NCBI GenBank assembly: GCA_036746695.1
Contig: DAIODP010000001.1
Location: 434,001-498,000, forward strand
DNA length: 64,000 nt
Direction of reading: 5' to 3'
Origin: UBA3006 sp036746695
GTDB lineage: Bacteria; Actinomycetota; Acidimicrobiia; Acidimicrobiales; Ilumatobacteraceae
The translations under genes and the position numbers were made by a program. The notes under the pieces were generated by a model. The model was not told the origin of the DNA and searched no databases. It saw nothing but the letters and a program-made list of their open reading frames with translations. Positions 43,320-52,354 of this stretch are shown in pieces. How positions within the stretch are numbered: position 1 is the first letter of the stretch; each line of letters starts with the position of its first letter.

Positions 43320-43613
43320 GTGAGCACCCCCACACCGTTGAAAACCCGGCCAGCGCCAAGCCTTGATACCGAACAAGAATTGGAAACGGCCGAACCGGCC
43401 ATGGCCCATATCGTGAAAACTGAACCCGGCGAGGATGCGGCCAGCAAAGTTCTTGAAGCCCGGATTTATGGAACCCCGCTCGAAGCCCTGTGCGGACATG
43501 TCTGGATTCCGTCTCGCGACCCGAAGCAGTTGCCGCTGTGCGGTAAATGTAAAGAGATTTACGAAACGTACCGAATGTTTAACGACGGCCTTAACGAGCG
43601 CCCTTCCGAATAG
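43320..43613 (+). CDS. DUF3039-family actinobacterial protein
   Basis: A 97-residue protein whose second half (ALCGHVWIPSRDPKQLPLCGKCKEIYETY) matches the DUF3039 pattern, with Cys/His residues (CGH...CGKC) that suggest one zinc site. The first half is acidic and Pro-rich. Function is unknown and the family is actinobacterial. GTG 43320 has a leaderless-type TAGTGT 6 bases upstream. Its stop abuts the convergent dnaE2 stop with no spacer. Confidence 0.82.
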   Translation: MSTPTPLKTRPAPSLDTEQELETAEPAMAHIVKTEPGEDAASKVLEARIYGTPLEALCGHVWIPSRDPKQLPLCGKCKEIYETYRMFNDGLNERPSE

Positions 43614-46600
43614 TTAACGAAAATTTCGGGCAGCTACTTTGGCCCTCACGGCAAGCGGTGCAATGTGTTCTGCAACAACATTGATGACGCCTCCATCACC
43701 CACTTCCAATCGGCCGCGAACCAACAGCGCACCTGCCCCACGCGCAGCTTTTCGATATCGCGTCCAACAACCAACCGAACAGACCACGTTGATTAGACCG
43801 GTCTCATCTTCCAGGTTGATGAAGGTGATGCCTTGCGCAGTCATTGGTCGTTGTCGATGCGTCACCGTGCCAGCGACAAGCACTTTTGCGTCGCCGGCCT
43901 GACCACGCGATGGCAAGTCGGCCGCAACCACAACGCCCATGCGTTGCAGCTCGGTGCGCAAAAATTCGGTTGGGTGACCCGTTGGAGAAACGCCCGTGGC
44001 CCAGATGTCGGCGATTGCTTCTTCGACTGGTTGCATTCCCGGCAAATGCGGTGCTTCCGAACCAGTCGTGACACCAGCCAATCGATCGGGTCGAGATTGA
44101 ATCACTGCGCCTGCACTCCACAATGCATCGCGTCGCTGTTGACCGAACGATTGAATGAAAACTCCAGCTGTTGCCAGAGCCTCCAACTGAGCAATATGCA
44201 ATTGCGGAACACGGCGAACCAAGTCCTCCATGCTTGCGTATGGACGACCAGCCTCTATGCGTTGCGCAACCGCAGCACTCATTCCGCGCACCGACCCAAC
44301 ACCCATTCGCACAGCAAAACCGCCGGTGGATTTCTCGCAAGGTTCCAACGTTGCATCAGCACGTGAAGCATTGATGTCGGGCGTGAGCACCACCACACCA
44401 TGACGACGAGCATCTTGTGAAAGCGAGTGCGGCGACCAAAACCCCATCGGCTGCGAGTTCATGAGAGCTGCACAAAACGCCGCCGGCTCGTGCAACTTGA
44501 TGTACGCAGACGAATACACCAAATAGGCAAAACTCACCGAGTGGCTTTCAGGAAAGCCATAGCTTGCGAATGCCGACATCTTTGTAAAAATTTGATCGGC
44601 AATGTCGCCACGTATTCCGCGCTCGGCCATGCCCGCGTAAAGACGTTCGCCCAGTCGTTGCATTCGAGCCTGTGAACGTTTTGAACCCATTGCCTGACGA
44701 AGTTCGTCTGCTTCGGCTGGCGTAAAACCAGCAACGTCAATAGCCATCTGCATCAGTTGCTCCTGGAACAAAGGGACGCCCAGCGTTTTTCCTAACGCAT
44801 TTTCAAGCAGCGGATGCAGGTATGTGATGGGCTCTTGTCCGTTGCGTCGACGGATGTACGGATGTACCGAACCACCCTGAATGGGCCCTGGTCGAATGAG
44901 CGCGACCTCCACAACAAGGTCGTAAAAACGGCGTGGCTTTAGCCGTGGCAAAGTGGCCATCTGGGCGCGTGATTCGATTTGAAAAACGCCAACCGTGTCT
45001 GCACGACACAACATTGCATACACCTCGTCGGATTGCGGGATGGATGCAAGATCTAGTTGCACACCACGAAACTCGGCAATCAAGTCGACTGCTTTATGCA
45101 ATGCCGCCAACATTCCAAGACCAAGCAAGTCGAACTTAACTAAGCCGGCCGCCGCGCAGTCGTCTTTGTCCCACTGCAACACACTTCTGCCTTCCATGCG
45201 CCCCCATTCCACGGGACACACTTCTGTCACCGGCCGATCGCACATGACCATGCCACCCGAATGAATGCCCAGATGGCGTGGTGCGTCTTGCACCTGTTGC
45301 GCAAGCGCAAGCACCGACTGAGGAATGCTGTGATCGTTACTAACTGTTCCGGCATCAAGGGCGCCCCATGCTTCAACTTGTTTGCTCCACGCATCTTGCT
45401 GGCCGGGTGCAAAACCAAGCGCGCGAGCCATATCTCGTACCGCAGAACGGGCTCGATACGTAATCACGTTTGCAACTTGCGCCGCATGGTGCCGGCCGTG
45501 TCTTTGGTAAACGTACTGAATGACCTCTTCGCGACGACCACTCTCAATATCAATATCGATATCTGGCGGGCCATCTCGTTCTGGCGAAAGAAACCGCTCG
45601 AACAGCAAGCCAAGTGAAACTGCGTCGGCGCGCGTGATGTCAAGCGAGTAACACACTGCACTATTTGCCGCGCTACCGCGGCCCTGGCAATAAATGTTGG
45701 ACCGCTGACAAAACTGTACGATGTCCCACACCACGAGGAAGTACCCAGCAAAACCAAGTGACGCAATAACGCTTAACTCGTGATCAATTACTTTCCATGC
45801 TCGAGCCCGTAGCGATAAGTCTTCGTTTTCATCCGCTGGGCGTGCTCCGTAACGGCGAGTGGCCCCCACCTGCACCAACTGGCGCAAGTACGACATTTCA
45901 TCCATTCCGTCGGGGCACGGAAAAGGCGGCAGCCGCGGCGCCACCAATCGCAAGTCGAATGCGGCATCTTGCGCCAGTTGTGCAGAACGCTCGACAACGC
46001 CCGGGTATCGACTAAATCGTCTGCGCTGTTCAGCACCGCTGCGCAGATATGCAGTAGCCGCAGGCGGCAACATCATGTCCACGTCGTCAAGGCTGGAACG
46101 ATTGCGCACTGCCGCAACGGCCGTGGCTAGTCGATGATGAGCAGGTGTTGCGTACAACACGTCGTTAGTTGCCACACAAAACAAATTGTTGCGGTGCGCC
46201 AAGCTAACAAGCGCATCGTTGCGAACCGAGTCGAGTGGGTCGCCATGGTCCCACAGCTCGACAACAACGTTATGACGCCCAAACGAAGAAATAAGTCGTT
46301 GCAATTGCCGTTCTGCCGCCGCCGGCCCGTCCTCCGTAAGCGCACGCGACACCAACCCGCTTCGCCCGCCCGTAAGCACCCACCAGTTGCCGACGCAAAA
46401 ATCGCTGAGTTGCTCTACCCCGAATACGGGGTGCTCTTTGCTGCCCGCCAACTGTCCGGAACTAATTGCGGACGACAACTGCGAATAACCAACTGGGTTG
46501 CGAGCAATCACCACCACATCACCAGCGGTTCCACACTGCAACTCTGCGCCGAACACTGTTGACAAACCAAGCGCTCGTGCGGCTTCCGAAAAACGCACGA

Positions 46601-46766
46601 TGCCATACAGCCCGTTGCGATCGGTCAGTGCAAGTGCACTCAACCCAACTGCAAGTGCTTGTTCTACTAACTGCTCTGGGTGCGACGCACCTTGCAGAAA
46701 CGAAAAATTTGATCGGCAGTGCAACTCTGCGTAGGGAACATCCGCCTGCTTGCTATAACTTTCCAC
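43614..46766 (-). CDS. dnaE2: Error-prone DNA polymerase DnaE2 (ImuC)
   Basis: A 1050-residue C-family polymerase alpha subunit that performs SOS-induced translesion synthesis with ImuA' and ImuB. The N-terminal PHP domain (YAELHCRSNFSFLQGASHPEQLV, LALTDRNGLYGIVRF) and the catalytic-domain blocks PDIDIDIESGRREEVIQYVY and FQIESRAQMATLPRLKPRRFYDLVVEVALIRPGPIQGG are diagnostic. A C-terminal OB domain follows. The frame is open to ATG 46787, but that ATG lies inside the SOS box (46781-46794). GTG 46766 has TACCCT 7 bases upstream, the same layout as imuA', so I use it. Confidence 0.94.
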   Translation of the reverse strand: MESYSKQADVPYAELHCRSNFSFLQGASHPEQLVEQALAVGLSALALTDRNGLYGIVRFSEAARALGLSTVFGAELQCGTAGDVVVIARNPVGYSQLSSAISSGQLAGSKEHPVFGVEQLSDFCVGNWWVLTGGRSGLVSRALTEDGPAAAERQLQRLISSFGRHNVVVELWDHGDPLDSVRNDALVSLAHRNNLFCVATNDVLYATPAHHRLATAVAAVRNRSSLDDVDMMLPPAATAYLRSGAEQRRRFSRYPGVVERSAQLAQDAAFDLRLVAPRLPPFPCPDGMDEMSYLRQLVQVGATRRYGARPADENEDLSLRARAWKVIDHELSVIASLGFAGYFLVVWDIVQFCQRSNIYCQGRGSAANSAVCYSLDITRADAVSLGLLFERFLSPERDGPPDIDIDIESGRREEVIQYVYQRHGRHHAAQVANVITYRARSAVRDMARALGFAPGQQDAWSKQVEAWGALDAGTVSNDHSIPQSVLALAQQVQDAPRHLGIHSGGMVMCDRPVTEVCPVEWGRMEGRSVLQWDKDDCAAAGLVKFDLLGLGMLAALHKAVDLIAEFRGVQLDLASIPQSDEVYAMLCRADTVGVFQIESRAQMATLPRLKPRRFYDLVVEVALIRPGPIQGGSVHPYIRRRNGQEPITYLHPLLENALGKTLGVPLFQEQLMQMAIDVAGFTPAEADELRQAMGSKRSQARMQRLGERLYAGMAERGIRGDIADQIFTKMSAFASYGFPESHSVSFAYLVYSSAYIKLHEPAAFCAALMNSQPMGFWSPHSLSQDARRHGVVVLTPDINASRADATLEPCEKSTGGFAVRMGVGSVRGMSAAVAQRIEAGRPYASMEDLVRRVPQLHIAQLEALATAGVFIQSFGQQRRDALWSAGAVIQSRPDRLAGVTTGSEAPHLPGMQPVEEAIADIWATGVSPTGHPTEFLRTELQRMGVVVAADLPSRGQAGDAKVLVAGTVTHRQRPMTAQGITFINLEDETGLINVVCSVGCWTRYRKAARGAGALLVRGRLEVGDGGVINVVAEHIAPLAVRAKVAARNFR

Positions 46767-46780
46767 CCACCGAAGGGTAG

Positions 46781-46794
46781 CGAACATATGTTCG
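46781..46794 (-). promoter_or_regulatory. SOS (LexA) box of dnaE2
   Basis: CGAACATATGTTCG is a perfect palindrome fitting the Gram-positive LexA consensus CGAAC-N4-GTTCG. It lies directly upstream of the TACCCT -10 element (46774-46779) and 14 bases before GTG 46766. LexA bound here would block RNA polymerase. An identical box controls imuA'. Confidence 0.9.
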
Positions 46795-46806
46795 TATTAA
46801 CGCGGC

Positions 46807-47358
46807 CTAAGCGAGGCGCCGGGCCGCCCTCAATGCTCCTGCAAGGCCAATATCCGCCATCTCTATGGCCTCATCCCAGCCAAACCATGCCACTTCCTGG
46901 CTTTCGTCCGCCCCTGGCGATGGGTCGTCATCGGGTGCCGTCAACAGGTAACGCAAGTCCAGGTGGGTGTGACCACGAGGGCCGGCATGCACGTCGAGGT
47001 GCATGAGCCATGGGCCGCTTGAGGGATGACTGACATCGAGACCAGTTTCTTCCCTCGTTTCGCGCAGTGCACCTTCGGCAGGTGTTTCATCGGTGTCGAT
47101 ATGACCGCCTGGTTGCAACCACAAGTTGAGACGTTTGTGCAAATGCAACACCACACCGCGCTTACCAATCACGATGGCCGAGCCAGTGATGTGCGTTGGG
47201 TCGGCATGTTCGTCGAATGGCGAAGTCAGTGTCGGAACAATTTCCAAAAACTTTGCAATCGATTCGCGTTCGCGAATGTCGCACGGAATCGCGGCCGAAA
47301 AATGTGCAAAGAGATCCTGCACTATTTGCGAGTCAGACTTCTTCATCCGAAGATTCAT
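46807..47358 (-). CDS. NUDIX hydrolase inside the mutasome cassette
   Basis: A 183-residue NUDIX hydrolase. The Nudix box is GGHIDTDETPAEGALRETREETGL (GX5EX7REUXEEXGU complete). Family members hydrolyse nucleoside diphosphates linked to another moiety, including oxidised dNTPs; substrate specificity is not readable. The gene lies between imuB (37-base gap) and dnaE2, in the same direction. It has no SOS box of its own but would be carried on an imuA'-imuB transcript. A nucleotide pool role for SOS mutagenesis is possible but unproven. Confidence 0.9.
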   Translation of the reverse strand: MNLRMKKSDSQIVQDLFAHFSAAIPCDIRERESIAKFLEIVPTLTSPFDEHADPTHITGSAIVIGKRGVVLHLHKRLNLWLQPGGHIDTDETPAEGALRETREETGLDVSHPSSGPWLMHLDVHAGPRGHTHLDLRYLLTAPDDDPSPGADESQEVAWFGWDEAIEMADIGLAGALRAARRLA

Positions 47359-47394
47359 GGCGGCATAAATCTACTGGCAGTATGTAAAAATAAT

Positions 47395-49017
47395 TCACCC
47401 AAATTTTCCTAACACCCACCATTCGCCGTGCTCCAATGCCAGCAAGACAGCTTGCGGGCCTCCAGTAATAATCCCCTGCAAAACAAGCTGTATTCGCACA
47501 AGTCGGCGGTGGCGCAGTGGGTCCCACCAGCACTCTTCAACAGGCCACGGCCCAGCCCACGAAACAACGCTGTACCGATGCTGACCAACAACAACGCAAG
47601 CCGGTGGCGCGCTTAATTCGTGTCGTCCGTTTACACGCAACACATTGTTTTCGGCATCAACAACCATTGCAGGCAACGGTTCGGCGTAAATCAATGAAGG
47701 TGATGGTGTCGGCAGTGCACCACTCCACTGTTGTTCGTTGGTTACAACAGATTCACTTCGTCGCTGCATGTCAATCACTGCTGTTGGCGCAAGAACAAAA
47801 ACTTCGCCGGCATCACGACCACCTTTCCATTCGGCAACGTGTACCGAGTGTGGGCCAAGCAACGCCGCCAGGCGCTCTACGGCCCGCGCCGCCCACTCGT
47901 CGGCCTCGGAACTGCCGCCCCACAAACCCAACTGCCGCCCCTCTCTGGCCCTTACCCCCACTGGAGAAAGCCGCACCAGCACCACTCCGCTGGTTACCCC
48001 TCGCGTAGCCACCCAGGCCTCCATCTGCCACCGAACCCGCTCGACCATTGCAGCGGCAGTGAGGCCTTCCGGTTGGTACCACACTCGTTCGCTTTGCTCG
48101 CCGTGATCGGTTTGCAGACATACGTGCAACCGAACGCAACTTGCGCCATGAGCACCGAGGTGCGCAGCAAGCTCGTCGGCGACAACGCGCACAGCAAAAA
48201 CAACGGTATTGATGTCCTCGACTGGCAATTCAAATCGGTGCACACTTGCGCGATCTGGCGGCGGCGCAACAGTGACCGGTGGATGGCGATCGATACCGCG
48301 AGCTAAACGATGCAACTCTTCGCCCACAGGGCCGAAGCGCCCGGTAAGCACAGAGAGTTGCACTGCAACGATGTCGGCAAGATGCGCAATGCCCAGACGC
48401 TGCAGCAGCGAGACCACGCTCCGATCAATCTCTGCAAAGTCGGCAAGCACTGCAACTGGCAATTGCGACAAGCATTGCTGACTAGCGCCGATATCCACCA
48501 CATGCCAACCACCGATAGTTGCTGCGTGGCGCGCCGCTACGTGTGCTGCAAGACGACCGTCGGCCACACCCACACCGAACGAAGCGACACCGGCATTGCC
48601 CATGCCGACAAGAACATGTTCCACCATTGCGTGCAGCCGCTGTGCAAGCGCTGTGTCGCCGCCGACATATCTTGAGGGGCCACGTGTAGCCAGAACGATG
48701 ATTCCAGGGGTACTCACTTCAACAAGTGGCACCAACTGCGCCACCGATTGCACTACAGGCTCAAACATCAAACGATCGCGCTCTGGGTTGCTGGGTGCAA
48801 TGTGCAGCTGAGGGCATGCAGCCTGGGCTTCGCGCCTGCGCATCCCTACCAATACGCCATTGCGTGCTGCTTCAGATGTGCGAGCAACAACACGCTGCGC
48901 ATGCAGTACGGCTACTGCTCCATACTCTTTCCCGCGCGAACGTAATTCGTGTTGTGCCGCAACTGCCGGCCAGTCGATGCATTCCAGTACGGCAACGCGT
49001 GTTGTTTCAGCCAACAT
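47395..49017 (-). CDS. imuB: ImuB, catalytically inactive Y-family polymerase-like protein
   Basis: A 540-residue protein. The Y-family palm/finger half (VLECIDWPAVAAQHE, RSRGKEYGAVAVLHAQRVVA, RNGVLVGMRRREAQAACPQL) is followed by a little-finger-like and C-terminal region. ImuB is a hub that binds the beta clamp, ImuA' and DnaE2. The catalytic SIDE motif of active Y-family polymerases is absent (the segment reads VEVSTPGIIVLATRG), consistent with an inactive hub. The start ATG 49017 overlaps the imuA' end by 11 bases; the frame extends further upstream. Confidence 0.88.
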   Translation of the reverse strand: MLAETTRVAVLECIDWPAVAAQHELRSRGKEYGAVAVLHAQRVVARTSEAARNGVLVGMRRREAQAACPQLHIAPSNPERDRLMFEPVVQSVAQLVPLVEVSTPGIIVLATRGPSRYVGGDTALAQRLHAMVEHVLVGMGNAGVASFGVGVADGRLAAHVAARHAATIGGWHVVDIGASQQCLSQLPVAVLADFAEIDRSVVSLLQRLGIAHLADIVAVQLSVLTGRFGPVGEELHRLARGIDRHPPVTVAPPPDRASVHRFELPVEDINTVVFAVRVVADELAAHLGAHGASCVRLHVCLQTDHGEQSERVWYQPEGLTAAAMVERVRWQMEAWVATRGVTSGVVLVRLSPVGVRAREGRQLGLWGGSSEADEWAARAVERLAALLGPHSVHVAEWKGGRDAGEVFVLAPTAVIDMQRRSESVVTNEQQWSGALPTPSPSLIYAEPLPAMVVDAENNVLRVNGRHELSAPPACVVVGQHRYSVVSWAGPWPVEECWWDPLRHRRLVRIQLVLQGIITGGPQAVLLALEHGEWWVLGKFG

Positions 49018-49630
49018 GATGCACGGTGCGCTGTACTGCCTTTGGCACCCGCCTACCACTCACCGCAACAGAAATTTCGCGGCTCTGCACATACCCCGCG
49101 CCTTGCTCTATGCCGTGCCATTTTGTTGTATTGGTATGCAGCACAACGTCTGGTTGAAATACAGATTGCGGTGCCGATTTTCGAGCGGTGTCGACAAGCA
49201 CCAGAACATTGCGACGAGATTGAATGCGGGCTTGAACGCGCTGCGCGTCGGCAACACCCACACCATGCGGAACTTGCAACATAATCAGTTCGAAACCATC
49301 AGCAACAGCGGCAACGGTGCTGGCCCACTCGCGTTTGTTGGCTGTTGGCGTAACGAGCACCATGCGTTGCAGTGCGACGCCTTGCTCGCATGCCGACATC
49401 AATCCAAAATGAGCGACACCAACAACCCCCAGCCACGACCCGGCCTGTGTTGCAGCCGCCACCACGCGCAACGCAAGCGACACCGCCGCATCGCCACTGC
49501 ACAACACGGTGCGGCCACGAACAAGTGCTTCCTCGGGGAACAACGATTGGAGGGACTGCACAACGGGAAAGGTTGGTGGCGCGACATGGCTCATCCGAAG
49601 CAGGCTGTCGCTTGTTACATCAACACGCAT
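49007..49630 (-). CDS. imuA': ImuA', RecA-fold-related mutasome protein
   Basis: A 207-residue protein in the ImuA' position and size class. The N-terminal region (FPVVQSLQSLFPEEALVRGRTVLCSGDAAVSLALRV) resembles a RecA/SulA-like core with a degenerate nucleotide loop. In mycobacteria ImuA' supports ImuB and DnaE2 in lesion bypass. It heads the imuA'-imuB-NUDIX-dnaE2 cassette. ATG 49630 has TACAAT 6 bases upstream and an SOS box at 49644-49657, so it is probably leaderless and LexA-repressed. Sequence similarity in this family is low; identification rests partly on context. Confidence 0.8.
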   Translation of the reverse strand: MRVDVTSDSLLRMSHVAPPTFPVVQSLQSLFPEEALVRGRTVLCSGDAAVSLALRVVAAATQAGSWLGVVGVAHFGLMSACEQGVALQRMVLVTPTANKREWASTVAAVADGFELIMLQVPHGVGVADAQRVQARIQSRRNVLVLVDTARKSAPQSVFQPDVVLHTNTTKWHGIEQGAGYVQSREISVAVSGRRVPKAVQRTVHHVG

Positions 49631-49643
49631 CCCCTCATTGTAG

Positions 49644-49657
49644 CGAACATATGTTCG
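49644..49657 (-). promoter_or_regulatory. SOS (LexA) box of imuA'-imuB
   Basis: CGAACATATGTTCG, identical to the dnaE2 box. On the minus strand CGAACATATGTTCGCTAC (18 bases) is shared by both promoters, and the start codon follows 13 bases after the box. The box lies immediately upstream of the TACAAT -10 element (49637-49642). Confidence 0.92.
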
Positions 49658-49672
49658 CAGTAGTCAGGGGCC

Positions 49673-50530
49673 CTAACTGCGGTGGGCTACTTCTCCCAGT
49701 ACCTCAATCAACTCGTACACACTTCCCGAACGTCGATCCGCACCAAGATCGCGAGCAATTTCATCGCTGGCTACACCTGCGCCACCCACCAAAATTGGCA
49801 AGTCTCGCGGCACCACTTTTCTGATGGCTCCAATTGTTGCCTGCGCGGCAGGAAGCGACCCAGGCATGGTCACGCCAATGCACACCGCAACGACATCTTC
49901 GCCCTGACGAATAGCTTCAGCAAATGCTTCGGCCGGCATGTTGGCGCCGACATCGGAAACGTTCCAACCCTCAAGACGAATCAAGTCGGCAACCATCGAC
50001 GTCGACAACGTATGCATCTCGTCTGCTGGCGAACCAAGCACAACCGTGCCCTTCGAAACTCCGCGTCGTGCAAACCGCGGCCCAAATTGACCGATTAAAC
50101 GCAGCGCAATGTTGCTTGCCCGATGCTCGACAAAAATTTCTAAGTTTCCGGCCGCCCACTTTGCGCCAATCGCACCCATCGCTGGTGACAACACCTGTAA
50201 ATAAAGAAAATACAAGTCGTGCCCCGAGCGCAACACTGCTTCCATGATTTCGGCCGCGCCGCGCTGGTCGCCCTGAATAAGTTGTGCTTCAAGGCGCTCG
50301 GCCCACGGTGCTACTTTTCTGCCACCGTCGGAAACCTCGGAAGTGTGCACTTTGGCATCACGAAACAATTCCAAGTCGGAAGGCTTCACGTACCACGAAC
50401 GGCCGACTTTGGTAGCAGGTAGCTGCCCCTGTCGCACATAGCGATACACGGTCATGTAATGGACGTCGAGCATCTCCGCAACATCGTGCAAGGAAACATC
50501 CGAATTAGCCATTGGCACGGAGTCTTTCAT
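49673..50530 (-). CDS. HTH regulator with cobalamin-binding domain (CarH/LitR-type candidate)
   Basis: A 285-residue protein. A short excisionase/MerR-type HTH (residues 12-56, LHDVAEMLDVHYMTVYRYVRQ) is fused to a B12-binding cap and domain. The CarH photoreceptor signature W-x9-EH is present (Trp125, Glu135, His136). A possible lower-ligand histidine is His173 in EMHTLS, where the usual motif ends in Gly. CarH-type proteins bind AdoCbl and release DNA on illumination, often derepressing photoprotection genes. Targets here are unknown. ATG 50530 or 50512 could be the start. The adenosyltransferase at 53824 could supply its ligand. Confidence 0.82.
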   Translation of the reverse strand: MKDSVPMANSDVSLHDVAEMLDVHYMTVYRYVRQGQLPATKVGRSWYVKPSDLELFRDAKVHTSEVSDGGRKVAPWAERLEAQLIQGDQRGAAEIMEAVLRSGHDLYFLYLQVLSPAMGAIGAKWAAGNLEIFVEHRASNIALRLIGQFGPRFARRGVSKGTVVLGSPADEMHTLSTSMVADLIRLEGWNVSDVGANMPAEAFAEAIRQGEDVVAVCIGVTMPGSLPAAQATIGAIRKVVPRDLPILVGGAGVASDEIARDLGADRRSGSVYELIEVLGEVAHRS

Positions 50531-50552
50531 CCTGTACCACTAATCGCACCAT

Positions 50553-51020
50553 CTATCCTTTGCTCGCGCGGGCCTTCGCAAGCGCGGCCTGACTGCGGGC
50601 AAGTAGCGCTGCAGGAATCTTGCTTGCTTCCGCGCTCAGCGGCGCGCCGCCGGCATCGGTAACTGCGGCTGCAGCTGGCTCGGCGCTCTTCGGAACTTTG
50701 CTCATCAGTTCTTCAATTGAAGGCGGCTCCATGCCTGGCTTCCAGTATTGATACAAGTCCTCGACGATGGTGGAAAGGCCGTTATTACTTGCCCCCTCAA
50801 TGACGTCGACGGTGATCATGTTTCCAAATACATGCACCGACGACACCTTGCCTGTGGCAAACATGCGTTGCGCAAGCACATCGGCGGGCTTGGTGCCGGT
50901 GGCAGATGCGTCATCCGTGTAGCGCTCGTGACCCATACCGGTGAGCGAACGGTTGATTTCAAAGCGAATTCGCCCAGGCGTGGCGGTTGGTTTTTGAACG
51001 ACTGAAACTGGCTGACCCAT
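50553..51020 (-). CDS. Nfu/NifU N-terminal-domain-like protein
   Basis: A 155-residue protein. Residues 10-75 (TPGRIRFEINRSLTGMGHERY...FATGKVSSVHVFGNMITVDV) look like the Nfu N-terminal domain, which often accompanies iron-sulfur scaffold domains, but the CxxC scaffold itself is missing. The C-terminal 80 residues are Ala/Pro-rich and probably disordered. The open frame runs far upstream through the divergent acyl-CoA dehydrogenase gene; ATG 51020 is chosen because TAGTCT lies 7 bases before it (leaderless). Function is uncertain. Confidence 0.72.
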   Translation of the reverse strand: MGQPVSVVQKPTATPGRIRFEINRSLTGMGHERYTDDASATGTKPADVLAQRMFATGKVSSVHVFGNMITVDVIEGASNNGLSTIVEDLYQYWKPGMEPPSIEELMSKVPKSAEPAAAAVTDAGGAPLSAEASKIPAALLARSQAALAKARASKG

Positions 51021-51081
51021 GCCCCACAGACTAGTTGGCTCGCCTTCTCGGCGACAGTCCTGCGCCACTACCGTTGAGGTC

Positions 51082-52344
51082 ATGACGAGCCAAATGAGTG
51101 TCGAAGATTTTGCGTCCAAAGCCCGTGTTTTTCTAGAGGCCAATGCCGAGCGCAAAGAAGTCAAGAAGAAGTTCACATGGGGCGAAGGAACCGACAACGT
51201 TTCCATGTTTGAGGAGCGCAGCCGCGACGCCGAAATGGAAGTGCTGCGCAAGGCCAAGGAATGGCAGGCAAAGCGATTCGACAACGGTTTTGGCTGGATA
51301 ACTGGGCCAACCGAATACGGCGGCGCAGGGCTTTCGAATGCCCACGAGCGCGCGTACAACCAAGTCGAACGCGAGTATCGCACTGCCCCACTCGGCGTCT
51401 TCCAAATTGGCCTTGGCATGGTTGCCCCAACAATTTTGGCCCATGCCTCAGACGTCGCGAAAGAAAAATACATTCGTGCCATGTGGCGTGCCGACATTGT
51501 TGGTTGCCAATTGTTCTCCGAGCCCGGCGCGGGCAGCGACTTGGCATCGGTACAAGCAAAAGCCGAACGCGACGGCGACGAGTGGCTCATCACCGGACAA
51601 AAGGTGTGGACATCGGGCGCTCAGTTTTCCGACATCGGCGAAATCATTTGCCGCACCGACCCATCGCTGCCAAAACATAAAGGTCTCACTGGCTTTATTG
51701 TCGACATGCGAGCACCAGGTGTAGAGATTCGTCCACTCCGACAAATGACTGGTGGCGCAAGCTTCAACGAAGTGTTCTTCAATGAAGTACGCGTGCGTGA
51801 CGATCACCGTTTGGGCGAAGTGAATAATGGATGGAACGTTGCACTCACCACACTCATGAACGAACGCGCATCAATCGGTTCCAGCGACGGCGGCGAAAAC
51901 AACATGTACACGCGTCTTCTCGCAATGATTCGTCATTACGAGCTAGATAAGGATCCAATCGTGCGCGACATGCTTGCCGACTTGTACATCAACACACGCG
52001 TCGCAGGCTTCACTAGCCAACGCGCAACCGACAAAATGCGAGCAGGACAACTTCCTGGCCCCGAAATGTCAATCGGCAAGATGGCTCTTGTCGACAACCA
52101 AAAGCGCATGAACGACCTTGTCGCCCATGTTCTCGGTGCAAAACTCGTTGTCGACACTGGCGAGTGGGGCGCTTATGCCTGGAGTCAGTTATTGCTCGGC
52201 GCACCAGGCATGCGAATTGCCGGAGGCTCCGACGAGGTCATGCGCAACATTGTTGGCGAGCGAGTGCTCGGGCTTCCAAAAGATGTTGGCATCGACTCCA
52301 AGTCGGCGTTCCGCGACATCAAAGTGGGCACCCAGAAGGACTAA
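51082..52344 (+). CDS. Acyl-CoA dehydrogenase
   Basis: A 420-residue FAD enzyme that introduces an alpha,beta double bond into an acyl-CoA. The FAD/substrate motifs FSEPGAGSDLASVQAKAERDGDEW, KVWTSGAQFSD and the C-terminal GGSDEVMRNIVGERVLGLP are present; the usual catalytic Glu is in the last-domain family position, not assigned here. ATG 51082 has TACCGT 7 bases upstream (leaderless). It diverges from the Nfu-N gene over 61 bases and ends 10 bases from pepA. Chain-length specificity is not inferable. Confidence 0.92.
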   Translation: MTSQMSVEDFASKARVFLEANAERKEVKKKFTWGEGTDNVSMFEERSRDAEMEVLRKAKEWQAKRFDNGFGWITGPTEYGGAGLSNAHERAYNQVEREYRTAPLGVFQIGLGMVAPTILAHASDVAKEKYIRAMWRADIVGCQLFSEPGAGSDLASVQAKAERDGDEWLITGQKVWTSGAQFSDIGEIICRTDPSLPKHKGLTGFIVDMRAPGVEIRPLRQMTGGASFNEVFFNEVRVRDDHRLGEVNNGWNVALTTLMNERASIGSSDGGENNMYTRLLAMIRHYELDKDPIVRDMLADLYINTRVAGFTSQRATDKMRAGQLPGPEMSIGKMALVDNQKRMNDLVAHVLGAKLVVDTGEWGAYAWSQLLLGAPGMRIAGGSDEVMRNIVGERVLGLPKDVGIDSKSAFRDIKVGTQKD

Positions 52345-52354
52345 ATCCTCGCGG

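Noticed and set aside
48860..49663. 267-codon frame opposite imuB/imuA'
   Set aside because: Runs through the SOS box and two supported genes; low-complexity residues.
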